Of a stretch of DNA of 9,817 nucleotides, positions 1 to 6,784 are shown piece after piece. Each line of letters opens with the position of its first letter. Positions within the stretch are counted from its first letter, which is position 1. Made by a program: the position numbers and the translations under genes. The stretch spans positions 1-9,817 of the forward strand of contig CAKQFW010000070.1 of assembly GCA_934230965.1 (NCBI GenBank). Direction: 5' to 3'. The notes beneath the pieces were generated by a model, which saw only the letters and a program-made list of their open reading frames with translations, made no database searches and was not told where the DNA came from. This DNA comes from an uncultured Prevotella sp. (GTDB taxonomy: Bacteria; Bacteroidota; Bacteroidia; Bacteroidales; Bacteroidaceae).

Positions 1-86
1 GTTACGTGCCGTTGGCACTCCACCCGCGGTTATGAACATTCGCCGCCTTCGGCGACGGTAAGCGAGAAAGGGAGGGGCTTCTGTTT

Positions 87-100
87 TGCATAAATATTCA
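87..100. promoter_or_regulatory. ARG-box-like AT-rich site (possible regulator operator)
   Basis: TGCATAAATATTCA fits the ArgR operator pattern TGNATWWWWATNCA known from E. coli. It lies inside a 20-bp sequence repeated exactly at 368-387. The gene it might control is outside the window. The match is to a short, AT-rich pattern, so identification as an ArgR site is tentative. Confidence 0.35.
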
Positions 101-150
101 TTTTTGGGAGTGGATGGAAGTGTTTTCTGATATGGGGCAAATTACACTCT

Positions 151-232
151 GAAAGCCTTGGTTTCAGGGTGCGAAACCAAGGGTTTTAGGGTGTGAAACC
201 AAGGGAATCAGGACGTGAAACCAAGGGTTTCT
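151..232. repeat. 22-bp tandem repeat with internal hairpins
   Basis: Units start at 151, 173, 195 and 217 (the last one partial). Three share GAAACCAAGGG; the first instead carries the reverse complement (CCTTGGTTTC, 156-165). That single inverted segment can pair perfectly over 10 bp with the first GAAACCAAGG (173-182, 7-base loop), or alternatively with the later copies at 195-204 and 217-226. Confidence 0.85.
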
Positions 233-250
233 CCTACGAGAGGTATCAAT

Positions 251-292
251 AAAAAAATCTGTAAGCAAACGTTTTTCATTTGCTTACAGATT
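251..292 (-). terminator. Intrinsic terminator of the glycosidase operon
   Basis: On the minus strand a perfect 14-bp stem (256-269 with 279-292; arms AATCTGTAAGCAAA and TTTGCTTACAGATT) closes a 9-base loop and runs directly into a T-tract (seven A on the plus strand, 251-257). The plus-strand side lacks a T-tract, so the direction is minus. It lies 96 bp after the stop of the last GH43 gene, the right place to end the operon transcript. Confidence 0.9.
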
Positions 293-340
293 ATCACTTA
301 TTTAAGAAATATTAAGTAAAGAAACGCAAAAACTGCGTTC

Positions 341-384
341 TGTATAAATATACACTTTTACGTGCGTTTTTGCATAAATATTCA
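341..384. promoter_or_regulatory. Pair of ARG-box-like sites
   Basis: Two sites, TGTATAAATATACA (341-354) and TGCATAAATATTCA (371-384), both fit TGNATWWWWATNCA and start 30 bp apart. They lie directly after the last GH43 stop codon and before the terminator in transcription order, so they are not placed to act as this operon's own promoter. They could serve a unit reading leftward out of the window, or be an uncharacterised repeat. The 30-bp spacing differs from the roughly 21 bp usual in E. coli. Confidence 0.35.
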
Positions 385-388
385 TTTA

Positions 389-1381
389 CTATTTCTGCAA
401 TGGCACAATCACCTCTTCCTTCTTCACCATTACGTGGTCGAAACCATCGTTAGAGGGTGTGAAGTGTAGCGGCACGATACGTGTAAGACGAGGCGACACC
501 GTGGTGTTAGAGTGGTGCACGTGGTAGACATAAAACAGGTTGCCCTTCTTATCGTAAAACACATCGCCATGACCAGAGCCATTCTCGCCCACCGTTGAGC
601 GGTGAATGATACGGTTGTTAGCCGGCTTCAGCCAGGGACCCATGGGCGAGTCGGCCACGGCATATCCCACAGCATAATCGCGACTCATAAAATGGTTGGC
701 CGAATAGAACAAATAATATTTGCCCTTATGTTTAATAACCGTGGGGCCCTCCATGATAGGCGCTGCGGGATAGTCGGGCGTGTTCTCCCATGCCTCAGTG
801 TTGTCGAGGCAACGTTTCAGCGTGCTGGGGTCTATGCTCTTGGTGTTTTTATCGTAGGCTGCCACCCATATATAGTTGCCATTGTTAAAGCGCACGTGGT
901 AGAGATAGGTCTTGCCATCGTCGTCGGTGAAGACGAAGGGGTCGATATTTTTCTCCGACGCATCAACAGCCTTCACCGTTTTCTGTGTGAAGGGGCCCGT
1001 GAGCTTCGACGCCTCTGCCACGGCCACCTGTTCGTTTGCCGTATAGGCAAGCTGCCATGTCTTGCCATTAAGATACAGCTGCGGCGCCCAGAAGCCCTTG
1101 TTGCCAAACACCTGAGGGCCTTCGGTGAGCAGAGGTCCTTCCGATGTCCAGTTTTTTAAATCTTTCGACACCAGCATTGTGAAGCCTTGCGGCGTGGTGT
1201 TGGTGGTGCCGGTAAGATAATATTTGGCGCCCTGTCGCACGATGGTAGGGTCGGCAAAGGCTATCTGTGTGCCGTTGTCGCGAGTTGTGTTACTATTGTT
1301 CTCGGGGTGGTTTGTGTTTGCTTGTGCCGACACTGCCAACATAACGAGCAGCGAAGCACATAAAGATTGAAGTTGTTTCAT
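389..1381 (-). CDS. Single-domain secreted GH43 glycosidase
   Basis: A 330-residue protein starting at the ATG at 1381 with a signal peptide (MKQLQSLCASLLVMLAVSAQA, cleavage near 21) and no lipobox. An Asn/Thr-rich linker (22-39) leads into one GH43 five-bladed propeller filling the rest. Catalytic residues are visible: general base D44 (FADPT), pKa modulator D147 (NIDPFVFTDDDG), acid E211 (MEGPTV), and H271 (GSGHGD), which sits near the bound ion in GH43 structures. It has no accessory binding modules and no sorting motif, unlike the two large paralogues, so it is probably a soluble periplasmic enzyme acting on short oligosaccharides. It is clearly a different GH43 subgroup: IDP rather than IDG around the second Asp, and a distinct C-terminus. 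Substrate likely arabinofuranosyl or xylosyl, by family. It is the last gene of the operon, 185 bp after its neighbour and 96 bp before a terminator hairpin. Confidence 0.93.
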   Translation of the reverse strand: MKQLQSLCASLLVMLAVSAQANTNHPENNSNTTRDNGTQIAFADPTIVRQGAKYYLTGTTNTTPQGFTMLVSKDLKNWTSEGPLLTEGPQVFGNKGFWAPQLYLNGKTWQLAYTANEQVAVAEASKLTGPFTQKTVKAVDASEKNIDPFVFTDDDGKTYLYHVRFNNGNYIWVAAYDKNTKSIDPSTLKRCLDNTEAWENTPDYPAAPIMEGPTVIKHKGKYYLFYSANHFMSRDYAVGYAVADSPMGPWLKPANNRIIHRSTVGENGSGHGDVFYDKKGNLFYVYHVHHSNTTVSPRLTRIVPLHFTPSNDGFDHVMVKKEEVIVPLQK

Positions 1382-1393
1382 ATATATTTTTTT

Positions 1394-1519
1394 TAGTTGA
1401 CGAGTTAACGAGTAGACAAGTTGACGAGCTGTTTGCTTTTACAAGTTGACGAGTAGACGAGTGGACAAGTTGACAAGCTGTTTGCTTTGCTAAGTTGACG
1501 AGTTGGCGCGATGTTTGCT
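1394..1519. repeat. Octamer (GTWGACRA) higher-order repeat, direct array
   Basis: Degenerate octamers follow head to tail: GTTGACGA, GTTAACGA, GTAGACAA, GTTGACGA, then GCTGTTTG and a 9-base CTTT spacer. This 49-bp block restarts at 1395, 1444 and, truncated, 1493. It fills the junction between the second large GH43 gene and the small GH43 gene. The same block occurs at 9048-9108. Confidence 0.9.
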
Positions 1520-1525
1520 ATGGTA

Positions 1526-1563
1526 ACAGCTTGTCAACTTGTCTACTCGTCAACTTGTCAACT
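1526..1563. repeat. Inverted copy of the octamer repeat
   Basis: Reverse complement of the direct array (TTGTCAAC, TTGTCTAC, TCGTCAAC, TTGTCAAC). By hand alignment 35 of 38 bases are complementary to 1395-1432 and also 35 of 38 to 1444-1481, so the operon mRNA could fold a long hairpin with either arm. It ends 3 bp from the stop codon of the upstream GH43 gene. Confidence 0.88.
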
Positions 1564-1566
1564 ATT

Positions 1567-4185
1567 CTACTTCCTAATCACCTTCTTAGCATTTCCTTTG
1601 CTATCTTTCAGTATGTAGATACCTTTAGGCAGCGCATCATACAGCAAACTGGCGTTGCGCTCGGCGCCCACTTTTTGGCCCATCAAGGTATAGGCCGTTA
1701 CGGGCGACTGGCTGTCGAAGCCATTGTCTTGTGCCGACGAGGCATTGCCAAAGATGCCCTCGATGCCCGACGTGGTGGTGAGGGGTGCCCACTTAAAGTT
1801 ATCGAACAGCGCAATGCAGTTGTGCGAGCGCACGCCCGCGCGTCCTGAGATGAAGGGCAGCGGGTCGGTATAGGTAATGATGGGCGTGGCCTCATCGTTC
1901 AGATAACATTTTATGGTGGTGCCCTCAACCACCGCCTTCAGGTGGTAAGACTGGTTTATATAGGAGGCGCGGTTCTTCGAGGCCAGCGTGGTCCAACCAT
2001 AATTCTGCTTGCCCAGCACCACCGCGTTGTTGCTGATGCCGAAGAAGTAGCCTTGCTGAAAGTCGGTGCCCAGCGTGGTGTTGTCGTTGGCGCCGCCTAT
2101 CGATGGGTTGTTGGTGCGGAAGATAAGGCCCGCGTTGATGCCGTTTGTGCAAGTGACGTCGCACTCTACGCTATAATCAGTCATGCCAAGGTCGGTAAGT
2201 GTGCCCGCCACGTTTTTGCCGTACAGCGGACTGCGCATCTTTCCATCAACAGCCTTCCATATGCCTTCGGTGTGCTTCCATATCTTTGAGATGCCGGTGT
2301 CGAAGGTGTCTTCATAGGTCTTAGGCGTGGCCGTTCCGCGCTTTATCAGCATTTCATACAGCGTCACATCGCCATCAATCACCTCTATGCGCAAGGTGGT
2401 GCGACCGTTGGGCAACTGTATGTCGTTGATAGGCGCTACGGCCCATGCGCCACCTGTTGCGGGCAGCAGCACATTGTCTTTCACCACCTCATCGCCCGCC
2501 AGCAAGCGCACATGCGCCGCTGCGCTCGACTTGTAGCGCAAGCCCATGTTATACAGTAGCTTCATGCGCACATTAATATTATATTGCAGCCAGTGGTTTT
2601 GCTTCAGGTGCATCACCTCGCACGAGCCATAACTCAGGGCAAAGTCTTCGCGCTCGGCGCCAGCGCTCTGCTCCTTACACAGGGCAGCGGGTATGATGCC
2701 TGGCACAGGAAGGTTTACATCTAAGATGCCCGAGCCATCAACATAGGGGCTGAGGGCAATATATGAGAAGTCGGCCTTACAACCATGCGACACGTAGCCC
2801 ACCGAGCCACCTTTCTCGCCCACCGTGGTGGTGGTTCGCAGCAGTCCATCGACAAACACTTTCAGGCGCGTACCGTTCTTTTCAAGGCGTATGCTGTGCC
2901 ATGCCTGTGGGGTAAAGTCGCCCACCAGGTTGCACGTGGCGACAAGCGTTCGTACGCCTTTATTACAAGTGTATAGCTCAAGTTTAGCCTCGGCAGCGTT
3001 CAATAGCGCCTCTTGATAGTTGTTAGCATCGGCATAGGCGTATAGGGCGCCAAAGCGTCCGCTGGTTTCACTTTTAGCAAGCCTCATCGTAAATTCGGCC
3101 GTGAAGGTATCTTCAGCATGAGGTGTAAACACCGACATGGCGTTTTCGGCCGACGATGTTTGGGCGAGATAGTCGCTGTTCACAATGCTCCATGTGCCAC
3201 CGTTTGTGCTCCAGTCGGGGCCTATCTCGGCACGGTCAAAATAGTCGCAGGGCGCTATGATGGGTGCATCTTGCATCCACGTGGTATTGCCCAGCATCAT
3301 CATCTTATCGCCATTCCATGCTATGCGGTCGAGGTCGAGTTGGCGCTGGGTGCGTCCGCTGGTGCGCGTCATGTTATGATAGCAGAAATAATACGAGTCG
3401 AGGTCGGGACCCACAAAGGCCGAGCCGTGACCTAAACCATAATGGCTGTCAACGCCATCGGCACTGATCAGTATGGGGTTTTGTTCAGCCTGAGGCGTAT
3501 AGCGGGCTATCGGCCCTTGGGTGTTTACGGCATAGTCGATGCGATAACCATTTGTGAGCACGTGGTTGCCCGTGTAAATAAGATAATATTTGCCATTGCG
3601 TTTAAACACGCCAGGCCCCTCGGTCCACCGGCCGTTCATGCAGGCGTTAAGGTCGACATCGGTTCCAAACGAGGTGTGTGTAGGCATCTTGTTGCCTTTA
3701 ATGCCCGTATGGTGGGCATGATAAAAATACCACTGGCCGTCATCGTCAATAAAGATGCTACCATCAATCTCCTGTTTCAGGTTATCGGTCACCACCTTGA
3801 AAGGGCCCGTGGGGCTGTCGCTGGTAAGCACATAATGACCATTACCATTGGGCGAAGTCACCATATAGAAAGTGCCATTCCAGTATTTCACCTCGGGGGC
3901 ATAGCCATCAACGGCAATGGGGTCGTTGCACACCACAATGGCATCCGACCAATTAATAAGGTCGCGCGACGTCCAGCATAGCAAGCTTTTCGTGGCCGAG
4001 CTGCAATACAGATAATACACGCCACGATATTTTATCACCTGTGGGTCGCCCACATCATAGCTCTGCTGCCCCGACATCACCACAGGGTTTTTCCAACCTT
4101 GGGCATCAACCGAGGTAGGAACGGCGAGCAGCGCCAATGCCCATAGGGCCAAACACTTAGATATACGCAGGGTTATTATTGTCAT
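1567..4185 (-). CDS. Large multi-domain GH43 glycosidase, paralogue B
   Basis: An 872-residue tandem paralogue of the gene before it, with the same five-part layout. The ATG at 4185 lies inside the upstream gene; it is the only Met that gives a signal peptide (cleavage near residue 28, VDA/Q), and the mature start QGWKNP is identical to that of A. GH43 propeller about 30-312, with D47 (VGDPQV), D141 (EIDGSIFIDDDG), E189 (WTEGPGVF) and H253 (LGHGS), so the catalytic set is complete. Concanavalin A-like module about 314-485, CBM6/35-like sandwich about 515-615, second concanavalin A-like module about 623-802, sorting-like end (AYTLMGQKV, LPKGIYILK) at 831-860. The stretch before the catalytic Glu (HTGIKGNKMPTHTSFG) differs strongly from A's (SNGIMACPMSDPLTIG), while flanking residues match, which suggests a changed substrate pocket. 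The substrate is unknown; an arabinosidase, xylosidase or galactosidase type is plausible. It is followed by 185 bp of octamer repeat before the last gene. Confidence 0.93.
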   Translation of the reverse strand: MTIITLRISKCLALWALALLAVPTSVDAQGWKNPVVMSGQQSYDVGDPQVIKYRGVYYLYCSSATKSLLCWTSRDLINWSDAIVVCNDPIAVDGYAPEVKYWNGTFYMVTSPNGNGHYVLTSDSPTGPFKVVTDNLKQEIDGSIFIDDDGQWYFYHAHHTGIKGNKMPTHTSFGTDVDLNACMNGRWTEGPGVFKRNGKYYLIYTGNHVLTNGYRIDYAVNTQGPIARYTPQAEQNPILISADGVDSHYGLGHGSAFVGPDLDSYYFCYHNMTRTSGRTQRQLDLDRIAWNGDKMMMLGNTTWMQDAPIIAPCDYFDRAEIGPDWSTNGGTWSIVNSDYLAQTSSAENAMSVFTPHAEDTFTAEFTMRLAKSETSGRFGALYAYADANNYQEALLNAAEAKLELYTCNKGVRTLVATCNLVGDFTPQAWHSIRLEKNGTRLKVFVDGLLRTTTTVGEKGGSVGYVSHGCKADFSYIALSPYVDGSGILDVNLPVPGIIPAALCKEQSAGAEREDFALSYGSCEVMHLKQNHWLQYNINVRMKLLYNMGLRYKSSAAAHVRLLAGDEVVKDNVLLPATGGAWAVAPINDIQLPNGRTTLRIEVIDGDVTLYEMLIKRGTATPKTYEDTFDTGISKIWKHTEGIWKAVDGKMRSPLYGKNVAGTLTDLGMTDYSVECDVTCTNGINAGLIFRTNNPSIGGANDNTTLGTDFQQGYFFGISNNAVVLGKQNYGWTTLASKNRASYINQSYHLKAVVEGTTIKCYLNDEATPIITYTDPLPFISGRAGVRSHNCIALFDNFKWAPLTTTSGIEGIFGNASSAQDNGFDSQSPVTAYTLMGQKVGAERNASLLYDALPKGIYILKDSKGNAKKVIRK

Positions 4186-6745
4186 ATTTCATTATTTTGA
4201 GTCTAACATCCTTAGTAGCAACTATATATACGCCCTTCGGTAAGGTTTCAACATTGTTCATATCTTGTGCCACCTTCTGCCCTGATAGGGTGTAGATGCC
4301 ACAATGAGCGTTAGAGACGGGGGTGCTACTGAGGGAAACGCCCTTGATGCCCGACGTGGTACCAGTAAGGGGTGTGAGCACAAAATTGTCGAAACGAGCC
4401 ACACACGAGTGGGTGCGCAAGCCCGCACGGCCTGAGATAAATGGCTGTGCATCGGTATAGGTGATTAGAGGTTTATTCATGTTATCAACATAACATTTGA
4501 TGGTGTTGCCCACGACCTCAACTTTTACATGATACACCTTGTTTGAATAGAACGATGCGTTCTTGCTCACCAGCTGTTTCCAGTTATAGTTTTGTTTGCC
4601 TAATACTACCGACGATGATGTAAGACCAAAGAAATAGCCTTGAAGAAAGTCGGTACCCAGCTGTGCATCATTGCCAGCGCCACCCATTGAGGGGTTGGTC
4701 ACTCTGAAGAGAATACCTGCATTAACATCTGACCCAAACTTCATGTCGCACTCAACCACATAATCGGTCATGCCTAATGCTGAGGTAGAGCCCATCAATA
4801 TTTTCCCGAACGAGGGGCTCTTCAGCCATCCGTCTTCTACAGTCCAGGTGCCTTGCTTGTGCTTCCAGTCTTTGCTAATGGTGGTGTCAAAATTGTCAGT
4901 CATCACATCAGTAATAGTAGAACCTGTGCGTGCATCAATCTCATACAAATCAATGCTGCCTTCAATTACCTCTATGCGCATAACCGAATGGCCACCCGCC
5001 AGACTGATATCTTTGAGGGTGAGCACATTCCATACCGATTTTGTGGCGGGCAACGTAACCTCGTCTATCACCACGGCGTTGTTTACAAGGACACGAACCT
5101 TGGCATCGGCTGAAGAGCGATAACGCAAGCCCATATTGTAAACCGTCTTAGCACGTGCATTAATATTATAGGTAGCATGGTTGCCCGCGTTCAGCATAAG
5201 GGCATGGGCCACACCGTAAGAAAGGGGTATCTCGGTGAACGAGGCGTCGGTATCGACCGCATGGCTGGCTGCCAAACGGCTGGGAACTGGAAGATAAGTA
5301 GCCGTGAGGGCCGAGCCATCAACATAGGGGCTGTGGGCAATATAGCCAAACTGGGCGGTGGTGCCATGGGTGGCATAGCCCACATAACCAGAGGTAGCAG
5401 CGGCATCAGTAACGGTGCCACAAAGCATGTTGTCAACAAACACTTTCAGACTTGTATCGCGCTTCTCAAGGCGTATGCTGTGCCAGCATTTAGCATCAAA
5501 CACCCCGTTAATGGCATAGCTACCCATCAAGGTGGTTACGCCGTTTGTGGTGCGTGCCAGTTCTATGGTCTGGGCCGAGGGGTTTATCATGGCCGTTGAA
5601 TAGTTGTGGCTATCACTATAAGCATATACCGCACCATACGCCCCACCTGTGCCTGTAAGGCGAACGGTATATTCGGCCGTAAAGTTGCTCGTCTCACTGC
5701 CTTTCATTACAGCATAACTCTGAGCGGTAGCATCGGTTTGGGCAAGATAATCGCGGTTTTCAATGCTCCACTGGCCTGCGGTGGTAACCCACTGCGTGCC
5801 CAGCTCGGTGCGATCAAAATAATCGTTTTCGGCCACAACAGGGGCATCTTGTCGCCATGTGGTGGGGCCATACATCATCAGCTTGTCGCCATTCCAGCCT
5901 ATACGATCCATACAGAACTGGCGGTAACTGCCGCTACCACTGCTTATAAGGTTGTGATAGCAAAAGAAATAAGTATCGAGATCAGGGCCTACCACCACCG
6001 AACCATGTCCTAAACCGTAAAGGTTATCCACACCATCGGTGCTTATCAATATAGGGTTTTGCTCGTCTTGGTTCATAAAGCCACTAATAGGTCCTGTTTT
6101 CGACACAGCAATATTGGTGCGATAGCCACGAGACAGATAGTGGTTGCCACAATAAAACATATAATACTTATCGTTGCGTTTAAACACCTCGGGGCCTTCA
6201 GTCCACTGGCCTCCCATCGCGGGCACCACGTTCTTTTCGGCGCCTATGGTCAGAGGGTCGGACATAGGGCATGCCATGATGCCATTTGAACCAGCATGGT
6301 AGAAATACCATTTACCATCATCGTCAATCAGCACATTGCCATCAATCGAGTTTCCAAGGTTCTTGGTAGCACACACAAAAGGGCCTGTAGGGCTATCGCT
6401 GGTTAACACGTAATGGCCATTGCCCGAGGGCGAGGTCACCATATAAAACTTGCCATTAAAATATTTTACCTCGGGAGCATAGGCAAACTTGGCCACGGGA
6501 TCGGAACAACAGGTTACAGGGCCAGTCCAGTTAACCAGGTCGCGCGACTGCCAGCAATATACACGTGAAGCATCGCCCGTAACATACATATAATAGGTGC
6601 CACGATATTTAAACACATAGGGGTCGGCCATACCACTTCCAGGTTGCCCATTAAAGCTGGTAGGGTTCTTCCAGCCTTGGGCATTGATGCTTACCGCTGG
6701 CAAGAACATGAGGAGGCTGGCTACAAGATACTTGTATATTTTCAT
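4157..6745 (-). CDS. Large multi-domain GH43 glycosidase, paralogue A
   Basis: An 862-residue exported enzyme. The ATG at 6745 begins a signal peptide (MKIYKYLVASLLMFLPAVSINA, cleavage near 22), so the mature protein starts QGWKNP. Residues 25-305 are a GH43 five-bladed propeller: general base D41 (MADPYVF), pKa-modulating D135 (SIDGNVLIDDDG), acid E183 (WTEGPEVF) and the conserved H247 (LGHGS). Next come a concanavalin A-like module (about 308-475), a CBM6/35-like beta sandwich (about 503-605), a second concanavalin A-like module resembling DUF1080/CBM66 (about 615-792), and a C-terminal sorting-like motif (IYTLSGQKV at 817-825, LPKGVYIV at 835-842). GH43 enzymes invert and usually release arabinofuranose, xylose or galactose; the exact substrate cannot be read here. 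The gene starts 39 bp after the GH2-like gene and overlaps paralogue B by 29 bp. The tail after KIMK (YDNNNPAYI) is encoded largely in that overlap. Likely periplasmic or surface-exposed by type IX secretion. Confidence 0.93.
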   Translation of the reverse strand: MKIYKYLVASLLMFLPAVSINAQGWKNPTSFNGQPGSGMADPYVFKYRGTYYMYVTGDASRVYCWQSRDLVNWTGPVTCCSDPVAKFAYAPEVKYFNGKFYMVTSPSGNGHYVLTSDSPTGPFVCATKNLGNSIDGNVLIDDDGKWYFYHAGSNGIMACPMSDPLTIGAEKNVVPAMGGQWTEGPEVFKRNDKYYMFYCGNHYLSRGYRTNIAVSKTGPISGFMNQDEQNPILISTDGVDNLYGLGHGSVVVGPDLDTYFFCYHNLISSGSGSYRQFCMDRIGWNGDKLMMYGPTTWRQDAPVVAENDYFDRTELGTQWVTTAGQWSIENRDYLAQTDATAQSYAVMKGSETSNFTAEYTVRLTGTGGAYGAVYAYSDSHNYSTAMINPSAQTIELARTTNGVTTLMGSYAINGVFDAKCWHSIRLEKRDTSLKVFVDNMLCGTVTDAAATSGYVGYATHGTTAQFGYIAHSPYVDGSALTATYLPVPSRLAASHAVDTDASFTEIPLSYGVAHALMLNAGNHATYNINARAKTVYNMGLRYRSSADAKVRVLVNNAVVIDEVTLPATKSVWNVLTLKDISLAGGHSVMRIEVIEGSIDLYEIDARTGSTITDVMTDNFDTTISKDWKHKQGTWTVEDGWLKSPSFGKILMGSTSALGMTDYVVECDMKFGSDVNAGILFRVTNPSMGGAGNDAQLGTDFLQGYFFGLTSSSVVLGKQNYNWKQLVSKNASFYSNKVYHVKVEVVGNTIKCYVDNMNKPLITYTDAQPFISGRAGLRTHSCVARFDNFVLTPLTGTTSGIKGVSLSSTPVSNAHCGIYTLSGQKVAQDMNNVETLPKGVYIVATKDVRLKIMKYDNNNPAYI

Positions 6746-6784
6746 TTGCTATATTTGTTTTGTTTGTATAAAGGTTTCACAATA

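Larger units (their letters stand above)
1..388. other. Left intergenic region, no credible gene
   Basis: Beyond the last GH43 stop codon this stretch holds no supported gene. From left to right it has a GC-rich part with two small hairpins (6-18, GTGCC/GGCAC; 40-55, TCGCCG/CGGCGA), an ARG-box-like site (87-100), a 22-bp tandem repeat (151-232), the operon terminator (251-292), and two more ARG-box-like sites (341-354, 371-384). A 20-bp sequence, TTTTGCATAAATATTCATTT, occurs exactly at 84-103 and 368-387. What gene lies to the left is not visible. Confidence 0.8.

Noticed and set aside
151..232. A CRISPR array
   Set aside because: The 22-bp units are directly contiguous with no spacers, and there are no cas genes in view.
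323..339. A second small terminator (stem AACGCA/TGCGTT)
   Set aside because: Only a 6-bp stem without a T-run on either side.
602..1159. A 185-codon plus-strand open frame opposite the small GH43 gene
   Set aside because: It lies wholly antisense to a gene with a signal peptide and intact catalytic motifs, and it shows no recognisable domain.
1394..1563. An intrinsic terminator between the last two GH43 genes
   Set aside because: The inverted repeats can pair, but neither strand has a T-tract after the hairpin, whereas a clear terminator exists at 251-292.
1495..1848. A plus-strand open frame starting in the octamer repeat
   Set aside because: Its first part is translated repeat and the rest is antisense to the second large GH43 gene.
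3442..3981. A 179-codon plus-strand open frame
   Set aside because: Antisense to the GH43 catalytic domain of paralogue B, with no start context or known motif.
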